DNA of 27,914 nt, from contig CAZVEO010000020.1 of assembly GCA_964626385.1 (NCBI GenBank), positions 1 through 27,914 on the forward strand, written 5' to 3'. The stretch comes from Scybalousia_A sp964626385. GTDB lineage: Bacteria; Bacteroidota; Bacteroidia; Bacteroidales; P3. Below, piece by piece: positions 8,128 to 15,591 of this stretch (its first letter is position 1; each line of letters starts with the position of its first letter). A model generated the notes under the pieces. The model had not been told where the DNA came from. It did not search any database and saw only the letters and a program-made list of their open reading frames with translations. The position numbers were made by a program, and so were the translations under genes.

Positions 8128-10713
8128 TTATATACGTTTATATCCCTTGTTGTTAATATATCCCTCTCTCTTATCCTCTGTTTGAACTTTTAACCATAAT
8201 TTATCTGCCTCTATTATTTTGATTTTTTGTCCTTTATAAAAAGTCAATATATCTTTGGAATTATCTTGTCTGAAAGTTTTAAGTTTTATATTTGTTTCCA
8301 TTATTATAGCATTATCACTATTGTTTTGTATTTGTTGTAGGGTTATTCCAAAATACATAGAAAACAAAAACAATATCAAACCAATAATACAAACATAGAA
8401 AAACAATACTTTTCTTTTTGAGAATCTATAAAAGTAAAAAGAAGCACATACAACAACAAAAAATACTATAACCAACACAGCCCAAGCAAATATAGAAAGA
8501 CAACCTGCTATATATTTTGATACTCTAACCAACACAAACTCCGGCATTATATAGCAATCTCCCATAAGCCTTGAACGAACAATATTTATATTTAGCTTTA
8601 TATTTTCGTCATTTGGAGAAAATTTAAGCGCCTTTTCATAGTACAATATGGAATTGGCATAATCTTCTTCCTTAAAATAATTTTCGGCTTTTAAGCACAA
8701 CTCTTGTTGATTAGACGACTTTAAAGAGTTGTTACTGTTAGAAAAAACAATATTTGTTGCAAAAATAAGAGCAAGAAAAAATAACGTTTTAAGACCTCTT
8801 TTTCCCATACTTATTACATTATCATCAAATTGTTTATTCACGCTATTTTCTTGTCCATTTTGTTTTATTTCCTCTTCCAATGCAACAATGGTTTTCATTG
8901 TATTTTCATAAACATTATTGTAATCATCGTATTGTTTGTTTTGAGTATAACGCATATATTGACAAGCATTGAAAATTTCTATCAAATTTTTTGAAGTAGC
9001 CTCAGATACTCCTTTTTTATTAAGTTGCTCTGGCAAATTATCTATATCAAATTTTGATTTTTCTATATTGAATTTATCCAATAAATAACTCCATAGCGTA
9101 GCAAGTATTTCTTTTTCAAACTCATCATATTCTCTATTGTCCAACAATGTTTTGGCTTTTTTTAATCGTCTGACAGATATATCTGCCACTCTTTTATTCT
9201 TACCCATTTTACCACTCAACAAATTTTTCTTATAAAAGGAATAAACACTCACACCAACAATAGTAATCAACAATAAAAATAACAATATCAAATAAATTAT
9301 AGGTCTATCAAATATATGGCTTGCATTTTTTTGTTTTGCAATTTTTTTTGTTGGGATAATAGACATATTCTTAAATTTTGTCCTTTGCTCCAATTGTTTT
9401 GCATATTCTGTATTTACATTTGATTTGGTTACGTGAATATTAAAACTATCGCTTTCCAAATATTTGTATTGTTTTGAGTCATAATCATAATAGGCAAAAG
9501 ATAATTTTGGTATAACGTAACTGCCCGTATCCATAGGTATTACCAAGTATCTAAACGTCCTGCTCCCCTTTAATCCATCGGAAGATTTATTTATATTGTC
9601 CATTATTTCCGGTGAAGAAATTTGAAACTTATCCGATAAATCTACAGGAAGAGATGTTATTTGCGTTAAGTTTCCCTTTCCTTCTATGGTATAAATCAAA
9701 TAGAACGCATCCATAGCCCTTACCTCATTTGCAGACGCTATCGCACTCAAAGTAAAACTTCCCACTCCATCTATAAAATTATCGGGCTGAGGATTTGGCA
9801 AACTTTCTACATTTATTGTTATAGCATTGCTACTTAAATTAGTTTTCGCATACTCATAACGAGAAAAAGACATAGAACTTTGCAAAAAATTGTCAATAAA
9901 AGAATCTCCTGTGGAAAAATATCTATCCATATTCGTTGGCACTCGTAACAGCAGCTCCACATTTAACTCCGGTATGGTAAGCCCTCCTATTCGATGAGGG
10001 TATAACAAAATCTCTTTCAAAGTGGCTACTTTATAAGCCTTTCCGTTATAAACTTCGTTACTAAAAAGAGATTTGTCCTTTAAATTTAACTCCTCCATTT
10101 CAAAGCCCGGTAAAGTAAAAATATTATCCGTTTTAAAATCCTCTGTCTGTATACCGGAGGAGGAAAGTATGTATAATTTATATGTAACAAACAACGCTTC
10201 ACCTTTTACAAGAGCGGTTTTGCTGGGCACGGCTCTAACGAATATAGTATTCTTATCTATTTTTGTATTTGTGTTGGTTATGGTAGTTGTCTGTGGTATA
10301 GAGTGCGTAGTCGTTGAGTGGTTGTTGGTGTAGTTAGAATTATTTGCTCTATCTCTTACTTCTATACTTGCACCTTGTGAATAACAAGTTTTATTACCGG
10401 CTTTTATTTTTGCAGCAGAAAGGGTAACCTTACCTGTTTGAGTAGGTTTTAGTATCAAAACATATGAAGCCGAATAGGATTCACGTCCATTTATATTGGA
10501 AGAACTTTTGCTTGTATAAGGACCAGATATTATTTCTGCTCCTGATATTTGCGGTTGTTCAAAATAATACAATTGTTCTTTGCTTTCTATAGAATACTCT
10601 ACCCTAAAGCCTTCGTCCAAATAAGCGACTTTTGGTACTTTTAGTTTGAGTTGTTGAGCAAAGACGTTACAACACAAACACAACAACAAAATATATATTA
10701 CTCTTTTTCTCAT
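8128..10713 (-). CDS. BatD-BatE fusion protein (aerotolerance operon)
   Basis: This 861-residue product joins two normally separate Bat proteins. Residues 1-19 are a signal peptide. Residues 20-430 are the periplasmic BatD beta domains, with typical AKIKAGNKTCYSQGASIEV and GSFTLSA blocks. A membrane helix (about 471-494) and a cytoplasmic helical region (500-620) follow. From M636 the sequence looks like a complete BatE: a signal-like MGKRGLKTLFFLALIFA, a TPR unit (about 663-710), two membrane helices (about 735-760 and 768-790) and an SH3-like tail (805-861, ending GYINNKGYKRI). Bat proteins are linked to oxidative-stress tolerance in Bacteroides and Leptospira. M636 (minus-strand ATG at 8808) could be a second translation start producing BatE alone. 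Confidence 0.88.
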   Translation of the reverse strand: MRKRVIYILLLCLCCNVFAQQLKLKVPKVAYLDEGFRVEYSIESKEQLYYFEQPQISGAEIISGPYTSKSSSNINGRESYSASYVLILKPTQTGKVTLSAAKIKAGNKTCYSQGASIEVRDRANNSNYTNNHSTTTHSIPQTTTITNTNTKIDKNTIFVRAVPSKTALVKGEALFVTYKLYILSSSGIQTEDFKTDNIFTLPGFEMEELNLKDKSLFSNEVYNGKAYKVATLKEILLYPHRIGGLTIPELNVELLLRVPTNMDRYFSTGDSFIDNFLQSSMSFSRYEYAKTNLSSNAITINVESLPNPQPDNFIDGVGSFTLSAIASANEVRAMDAFYLIYTIEGKGNLTQITSLPVDLSDKFQISSPEIMDNINKSSDGLKGSRTFRYLVIPMDTGSYVIPKLSFAYYDYDSKQYKYLESDSFNIHVTKSNVNTEYAKQLEQRTKFKNMSIIPTKKIAKQKNASHIFDRPIIYLILLFLLLITIVGVSVYSFYKKNLLSGKMGKNKRVADISVRRLKKAKTLLDNREYDEFEKEILATLWSYLLDKFNIEKSKFDIDNLPEQLNKKGVSEATSKNLIEIFNACQYMRYTQNKQYDDYNNVYENTMKTIVALEEEIKQNGQENSVNKQFDDNVISMGKRGLKTLFFLALIFATNIVFSNSNNSLKSSNQQELCLKAENYFKEEDYANSILYYEKALKFSPNDENIKLNINIVRSRLMGDCYIMPEFVLVRVSKYIAGCLSIFAWAVLVIVFFVVVCASFYFYRFSKRKVLFFYVCIIGLILFLFSMYFGITLQQIQNNSDNAIIMETNIKLKTFRQDNSKDILTFYKGQKIKIIEADKLWLKVQTEDKREGYINNKGYKRI

Positions 10714-10715
10714 TT

Positions 10716-11336
10716 CTACCAGTCTTTTTCATCACTCGTTTTTTGAGAATTATCTCTGTTCAACTTCGCTCTTTCTATGGCTTGTTTTTCTTTGATTTTC
10801 ATAGACTCCAAAACTTGTTGCATCTGTTGCTCGGTTTGCTCTCTATTGTTTTGGTTATCATTTTTTAGCAACCACAAGCACAGCGCAAGATTGTATTTTG
10901 CATTGCTATCCTCTGAATTAAGAATTAGGACTTGCTTATAATCCTTTGCCGCTTGCTGAAGGTAGTTAATGGAGTTGCTATCTTGTGTATTATTTTGCGA
11001 AAGATAAAAAAACGCATTACCTCTGTTGTACAACGTATTGGCATAAGATAAGGTATCTTTCTTTGTCTTACCTATGGGCATATTTAAGGCTTTACTATAC
11101 ATTTGTTCTGCAGCTTTGTAGTTGCTATCTGCCAACATATAAGTATTACCCAAATTGTGCAAAGCCGATACAAAATTACTATCTTTTACCAAAGCCTTGT
11201 TATACTGCTCTTCCGCTTCATTATAGGCTTGTTTGTTATAAGCACTATTGCCTTGACGGGTATATTGTCTTTTTTTGTCGCAAGAGGCAAAGCAAAGAAC
11301 AAACAAGACCAAAAATATATATGTATAAAACCTCAT
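10716..11336 (-). CDS. BatC-like TPR lipoprotein
   Basis: The product has 206 residues. It opens with a signal peptide ending in a lipobox-like FAS-C (cysteine at about residue 19), which suggests an inner- or outer-membrane lipoprotein facing the periplasm. Residues 28-165 contain tetratricopeptide repeats (GNSAYNKQAYNEAEEQYNKAL, ALHNLGNTYML, LYNRGNAFFYL, AKYNLALCLWLL). The tail is Q-rich and charged. Position two bases before the BatD-BatE gene, together with the TPR content, identifies it as the BatC-type member of the bat operon. The VWA proteins BatA and BatB and the MoxR ATPase that usually precede it are absent; the next gene upstream is divergent serS. Confidence 0.82.
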   Translation of the reverse strand: MRFYTYIFLVLFVLCFASCDKKRQYTRQGNSAYNKQAYNEAEEQYNKALVKDSNFVSALHNLGNTYMLADSNYKAAEQMYSKALNMPIGKTKKDTLSYANTLYNRGNAFFYLSQNNTQDSNSINYLQQAAKDYKQVLILNSEDSNAKYNLALCLWLLKNDNQNNREQTEQQMQQVLESMKIKEKQAIERAKLNRDNSQKTSDEKDW

Positions 11337-11462
11337 AATCTCAATTTTACTTATAACGCAAAGTATTTATTTTTATTTTATAGTCCAGCTTTATGAAAGT
11401 AACACTTCCTTATCTCAAAGTCAAAAAACCAATACCGTTCCGTAAAATGCAAAATATTATTG

Positions 11463-11470
11463 TACCTTTG
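11463..11470 (+). promoter_or_regulatory. TAnnTTTG -7 element before serS
   Basis: TACCTTTG matches the Bacteroidota -7 consensus exactly, 30 bases before the serS ATG. No convincing -33 TTTG is seen. Confidence 0.55.
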
Positions 11471-11500
11471 CAAAGATTTTTTAGATAAACTTCACAGAGT

Positions 11501-12775
11501 ATGTTACAATTAAATATCATAAGAGAGAATAAAGATTTTGTAATAGAAAGATTGCAAATCAAAAATTTTAAAAACGCGAAAGAAATCATAGAGCAAATAA
11601 TAGATTTGGATAATGCTCGCAGAGATTTGCAAAAAAACTCAGATGAAAACAAACAACAACAAAATCTTCTTGCTAAAGAAATAGGCTTACTTTTCAAAGA
11701 AGGCAAAAAACAAGAGGCTGAAACAAAAAAACAAGCGACCTCTACTCTTAAAACCAAAGAAAAAGAATATACCGAGAAACTTTCAGAAATTGATGGCAGG
11801 ATAAAGAATTTGCTTTTAAGTGTCCCAAACCTTCCTCACGAAAGCGTAAAACCCGGAAAAGGAGAAGAAGACAATGAAGTCATAGAAATGTGTGGAGAAA
11901 TACCTACCTTATATTCCGAAGCAGTAGCTCATTGGGACTTGTGTGCCAAATACGATATAATAGATTTTAATTTGGGAAACAAAATAACCGGAGCAGGTTT
12001 TCCTGTATATAAAGGCAAAGGCGCAAAATTACAAAGGGCTTTGATAAATTTCTTTCTATCCGAAGCAGATAAAAGCAGATATATGGAAGTACAACCTCCT
12101 TTAATGGTAAACGAGCAATCTGCCATGGCTACAGGACAAATACCGGATAAGGAGGCTCAAATGTATGTTATTACTTTGGATAATTTTTATATGATACCTA
12201 CGGCAGAGGTGCCTGTAACCAATATTTTCAGGGATTGTATTGTAGATAAGAAAGACTTTCCTATAAAAAGAACTGCTTATTCCCAATGTTTTAGAAGGGA
12301 AGCAGGCTCTTATGGTAAGGATGTAAGAGGTCTTAATCGTTTGCATCAGTTTGACAAAGTTGAAATTGTAGCCATAGACTCTCCCGAACACTCTTATACT
12401 CAATTACATGAAATGATGAACCACGTTGGTGGATTGTTAAAAAAATTGGAATTGCCCTACAGAATTTTGAGATTATGCGGAGGAGATATTAGTTTTACTT
12501 CGGCTCTAACCTATGATTTTGAGGTATTCTCTGCAGCACAACAGCGTTGGTTAGAAGTCTCAAGCGTAAGCAATTTTGAAACTTATCAAGCCAACAGATT
12601 AAAGGTACGTTATAAAGACGAAAATGGAAAAATGCAACTTTGCCACACACTTAACGGCTCAGCCTTAGCACTTCCAAGAATAGTTGCCGCTCTTTTAGAA
12701 AACAACCAAACAAAAGATGGCATACTTATACCTAAAGCCTTGCAAGAATACACAGGTTTTGATATTATAAATTAA
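11501..12775 (+). CDS. serS: Seryl-tRNA synthetase
   Basis: This 424-residue class II aminoacyl-tRNA synthetase charges tRNA-Ser (and tRNA-Sec where present). The N-terminal MLQLNIIRENKDFVIERLQIK and the following charged helices form the long coiled-coil arm that binds the tRNA variable loop. Class II motif 2 is seen in AYSQCFRREAGSYGKDVRGLNRLHQFDKVE, with the preceding LIPTAEVP-type block (MIPTAEVPVTN). Motif 3 is NGSALALPRIVAALLENNQ. The length is standard. A -7 promoter element lies 30 bases upstream, and the gene ends at a hairpin shared with the convergent T9SS gene. Confidence 0.97.
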   Translation: MLQLNIIRENKDFVIERLQIKNFKNAKEIIEQIIDLDNARRDLQKNSDENKQQQNLLAKEIGLLFKEGKKQEAETKKQATSTLKTKEKEYTEKLSEIDGRIKNLLLSVPNLPHESVKPGKGEEDNEVIEMCGEIPTLYSEAVAHWDLCAKYDIIDFNLGNKITGAGFPVYKGKGAKLQRALINFFLSEADKSRYMEVQPPLMVNEQSAMATGQIPDKEAQMYVITLDNFYMIPTAEVPVTNIFRDCIVDKKDFPIKRTAYSQCFRREAGSYGKDVRGLNRLHQFDKVEIVAIDSPEHSYTQLHEMMNHVGGLLKKLELPYRILRLCGGDISFTSALTYDFEVFSAAQQRWLEVSSVSNFETYQANRLKVRYKDENGKMQLCHTLNGSALALPRIVAALLENNQTKDGILIPKALQEYTGFDIIN

Positions 12776-12832
12776 CGCCAACTCAGTGTAAAATAAAGAC
12801 ACAATTTATTTGAAAATAGTATTATAAAAAAT

Positions 12833-12893
12833 AAGAATAGGATAACTTTTTGTGTTTTATTTGTAAATATTAAACAAAAATTATCCTATTCTT
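12833..12893. terminator. Hairpin terminator between convergent serS and the 12969-13949 gene
   Basis: A perfect 13-bp stem (AAGAATAGGATAA at 12833-12845, TTATCCTATTCTT at 12881-12893) is extended inward by TTTTTGT/ACAAAAA. Read on the minus strand it is followed by a T-rich run (TATTTTTTAT), so it best serves the minus-strand gene and may stop serS transcripts as well. Confidence 0.8.
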
Positions 12894-12968
12894 GTTAATC
12901 TACTCCTTATCTTTATATATTGGGTATTTTTATGTATTCCTTGCAATAAGTTAGAGTTATATTTATTT

Positions 12969-13949
12969 TTACTTTTTGATGATTTTCTTTGTGGTTTGAC
13001 CTGTTTGGGTAAGTATTTTTACAAAATAAGTACCTTGTAAATAGTCGGCTATAGAAATTTTATGATTATAAGCATTGACATCTTTTGTATATAGAAGTTT
13101 ACCTTGCTCATCATACAACTCCACATTCTTTATCTTATAACCACAATTTATATTTACCTCTTCAGTAACAGGATTAGGAAAAACATAAGGTATAACAGCA
13201 ATATCTTCTAACTCATTAATCCCAACTTCTTTACTTCCATTATATGTTTCTGCATTTGGGTCATATTCTCCAAGTATAGGAAACAAATAAAACATTGTTG
13301 CCATGTTAGCACCGTATCTCGCCGTACTCCACTCACAAGAATTTAAATTCTTAAATAAAGGATACATATCATTAGATGAAGGAGTACATAATGATGTAAC
13401 TACACAAAAGGGAGTACCACCTATTTTTAAAGAATCATAATTTTCTATAGAATCCAAGGTATGTAATACAACATAAAACTTTCCTTTTATATTAATAGGT
13501 GAATCAAATAAAACCTCTTTATATCTATCTATTGTGTCCGAACGAACAGCTGGATAAAAGTCCAAAACATTGACACTTCTAATTATTTCATTGTTTATAG
13601 AATCACGTAATTCTAAATAATAATAATAAGGCAATTCATAGTAGGTGGGGTAGTTATAGGAAAAATACCCAGATAAGCCTATAATTGTTATAGTAGTATC
13701 TGTTCTATAAGGTTGAGCATAATCATCTACTATATTGCAACCGTAGAAAAATCCTAAACCTGAATGCCCAAGCAAATGATAACCTCTCTTATACAATTCG
13801 TACTGATTCTTCCCACATATTGATACATCAAAATCTATCAAACAATTGTTATCATTAGTCATAACCTCAGGTAAAAGATATTGGTCTTTGTACTGTCTAT
13901 TATCCGGCATTGGATCAATATTAGTTTGTCCCTGTGTTACAGTAAACAC
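12969..13949 (-). CDS. T9SS-sorted secreted protein with damaged 5' end
   Basis: The frame gives 326 residues from a GTG at 13949. The last 80 residues (VFPNPVTEEVNINCGYKIKN through GTYFVKILTQ to IIKK) are a type A T9SS sorting domain. The remainder is tyrosine- and aspartate-rich with four or more cysteines, and I recognise no family. A signal peptide is required for such cargo, yet only its end (VILFVFTVTQGQ) is in frame and an in-frame TAA lies just before it. A good promoter and an AAGGAG ribosome-binding site lie upstream, so the intended start was probably near 13965. A frameshift, start loss or sequencing error is likely; otherwise GTG 13949 gives an abnormally short signal. Confidence 0.7.
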   Translation of the reverse strand: MFTVTQGQTNIDPMPDNRQYKDQYLLPEVMTNDNNCLIDFDVSICGKNQYELYKRGYHLLGHSGLGFFYGCNIVDDYAQPYRTDTTITIIGLSGYFSYNYPTYYELPYYYYLELRDSINNEIIRSVNVLDFYPAVRSDTIDRYKEVLFDSPINIKGKFYVVLHTLDSIENYDSLKIGGTPFCVVTSLCTPSSNDMYPLFKNLNSCEWSTARYGANMATMFYLFPILGEYDPNAETYNGSKEVGINELEDIAVIPYVFPNPVTEEVNINCGYKIKNVELYDEQGKLLYTKDVNAYNHKISIADYLQGTYFVKILTQTGQTTKKIIKK

Positions 13950-13974
13950 AAATAATATTACTTAAAAAAATAAG

Positions 13975-13980
13975 CTCCTT
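13975..13980 (-). promoter_or_regulatory. Shine-Dalgarno-like AAGGAG without a matching start codon
   Basis: Minus-strand AAGGAG lies 26 bases before the GTG at 13949, too far for normal spacing. No ATG occurs in between. It marks where the original translation start of the T9SS gene probably lay. Confidence 0.45.
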
Positions 13981-14025
13981 TTTATAATTCTTTAGTATTT
14001 AATTAATAATAATTTTTCTTCGTAG

Positions 14026-14056
14026 CAAAGATATAAAATATTCTAATACAAACAAA
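14026..14056 (-). promoter_or_regulatory. Promoter of the 12969-13949 T9SS gene
   Basis: Minus-strand TTTG (14056-14053), a 19-base spacer and TATCTTTG (14033-14026) match the Bacteroidota -33/-7 promoter. The predicted start of transcription is near 14019. Confidence 0.7.
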
Positions 14057-14112
14057 ATTATTTAATAAAAATAATTAAAAAATAGCGAAAATTGAATTAC
14101 GACAAGTTAGCA

Positions 14113-14910
14113 TTATCTTATAATTTCCAAAGTACCACTAAATTGTTGTACTCTATTATTGACTCTTACACTGAGAATATAAAAATAAGTACCTGCTACA
14201 CAATTATCACCACAAAAATCATTTTTATAATTGTGCTGTCCATAGATTCTTTTTCCCTTTCTATCCCTTATAACTAAAAAATTATCAGGATAGGCTTCTA
14301 TATTTTTTATTTCAAAACAATCGTTTATTTCATCTCCATTTGGAGTTATATAGTTTGGTATAAATATGTTTATATTTGTTTTCTGCTCTATGGTATCGAC
14401 AATAATCTTTTCCTCTATATTCTTTTTTGTTTGCGGTGAGGTAGATGCTATTTCCGAATTTATATTGTTGTCAATGTTTTGAGGAGGAGCAGGAGTATAA
14501 TTATTTTCTTCTGATATATAAGCAACATCTTCATCTATTTCAAAAAACAACTCTTTATTATTGTTTGATACATTATCTTTTTGTGCTTTTTGTTTATTGG
14601 TAGTCAATATTGCTTCTATTGCTTTAGAGGTTGTAGTGGAAATGGTATTTTCTATTACTTGATTTGTTTTATCTGTTTTTGTTATTTCATTCTCAAACGA
14701 GGAACTGTTATTTATTGCAACAACACTTGCTACAACTATAACAGCAGAAGCAACACAACCTCCTATTATCTTAGTGGTCAAAGATAGACTATGAAAAAAG
14801 GATTGTCCTGTAGCATTAGGGAGTTTATTATCTATTTTTTGCCACAATTCTTTTCCTAATGGAGAAGAGCCGTTTTGTAATTTATTCTTAAAAAGTTCGT
14901 CTATATTCAT
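14113..14910 (-). CDS. Anti-sigma-like single-pass protein with C-terminal CHU_C/T9SS-type domain
   Basis: This 265-residue protein has three parts. The cytoplasmic N-terminus (about residues 1-45, MNIDELFKNKLQ, GKELWQKIDNKL) resembles the short helical region of Bacteroidota anti-sigma proteins. One membrane helix follows at about 48-66 (IIGGCVASAVIVVASVVAI), then a long polar linker rich in N, T and E. Residues 176-265 (IPNYITPNGDEINDCFEIKN, a DRKGKRIY block, and GTYFYILSV) match the gliding-motility-associated/CHU_C domain used as a T9SS type B tail. It starts two bases after the ECF sigma gene. Inference: it holds the sigma factor at the membrane and its periplasmic tail senses secretion status. 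There is no signal peptide, so ordinary T9SS export is doubtful. Confidence 0.75.
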   Translation of the reverse strand: MNIDELFKNKLQNGSSPLGKELWQKIDNKLPNATGQSFFHSLSLTTKIIGGCVASAVIVVASVVAINNSSSFENEITKTDKTNQVIENTISTTTSKAIEAILTTNKQKAQKDNVSNNNKELFFEIDEDVAYISEENNYTPAPPQNIDNNINSEIASTSPQTKKNIEEKIIVDTIEQKTNINIFIPNYITPNGDEINDCFEIKNIEAYPDNFLVIRDRKGKRIYGQHNYKNDFCGDNCVAGTYFYILSVRVNNRVQQFSGTLEIIR

Positions 14911-14912
14911 TT

Positions 14913-15485
14913 TTATTTGTTTTGTCTATTGCTTTGCAGTTTGTTTAATTCTTGCTTTAATATTTGTCTTGCTCTGAAAGCATAAACCTTTATCACTCCC
15001 TCGCTTGTTTCCAATCGTTGCGCAACTTCTTTTTGAGTAAATTCATCTATTACCAACATATTAAAGACTGTTTTTAAATTTTCAGGCAGTTTGTTTAGAC
15101 ACTGCAGTATATCCTCTTGAGAAAATATGTTTTGAGAATAATCTTTCCTTTCTTCAAATGTTGTATTTGTCAAATCTTCTTGCATTTGTTTCTCAAGCAA
15201 AATCAGTCGTTTGTTCTTTTTTAAAGTATTGATACAATGATTTATCATTATCTTTCTTACCCACAAATTAAAACTTTTCTCATCTATATAATCATAATTA
15301 GGCAAGGCGACAAACACTTTCATAAACCCCTCAATAAAAACATCCTCACTATCTTCCAAAGAGGAAAAGTATCTTTTACAGATAAACATCATCCTTGGAG
15401 CATACAGATTAAAAAGAGTCTTTTGAGCCTTTTTATCTCCTTTTTTGCACAGAGATATTATTTTTTCTACATTAGTCCTGCCCAT
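14913..15485 (-). CDS. ECF-type RNA polymerase sigma-70 factor
   Basis: This 190-residue protein has the two-domain ECF layout. Region 2 (about residues 18-90) includes APRMMFICKRYFSSLEDSEDVFIEGFMKVFVAL and the DNA-melting NLWVRKIMINHCINTLKKNKR segment. Region 4 (about 128-180) includes LPENLKTVFNMLVIDEFTQKE and a helix-turn-helix in VAQRLETSEGVIKVYAFRARQILKQ. It heads a two-gene unit with the anti-sigma-like gene that follows after two bases. The targets are unknown; the T9SS cargo gene downstream has a housekeeping-type promoter, so it need not be a target. It lies just beyond the terminator of the acyl-CoA ligase gene. Confidence 0.92.
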   Translation of the reverse strand: MGRTNVEKIISLCKKGDKKAQKTLFNLYAPRMMFICKRYFSSLEDSEDVFIEGFMKVFVALPNYDYIDEKSFNLWVRKIMINHCINTLKKNKRLILLEKQMQEDLTNTTFEERKDYSQNIFSQEDILQCLNKLPENLKTVFNMLVIDEFTQKEVAQRLETSEGVIKVYAFRARQILKQELNKLQSNRQNK

Positions 15486-15534
15486 TACTTATCTTTTAAA
15501 CAAAAAAATATTCATTTAGGTTAACTCTCTTATC

Positions 15535-15578
15535 AAAAAAAGAGGAGTGTAAAATTTTGTTCGCACATCCTCTTTTTT
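15535..15578 (-). terminator. Intrinsic terminator of the acyl-CoA ligase gene
   Basis: The stem AAAAAAGAGGA/TCCTCTTTTTT (left arm 15536-15546, right arm 15568-15578) continues inward through TGT/ACA with one bulged G. On the minus strand it ends in a T run. It lies 14 bases past the ligase stop codon and before the sigma factor gene. Confidence 0.85.
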
Positions 15579-15591
15579 GTAAAATAGTTTT

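Noticed and set aside
10985..11396. Plus-strand ORFs of 117 and 97 residues opposite the BatC-like gene
   Set aside because: They overlap each other and the TPR gene antisense; composition is cysteine/tyrosine-rich noise.
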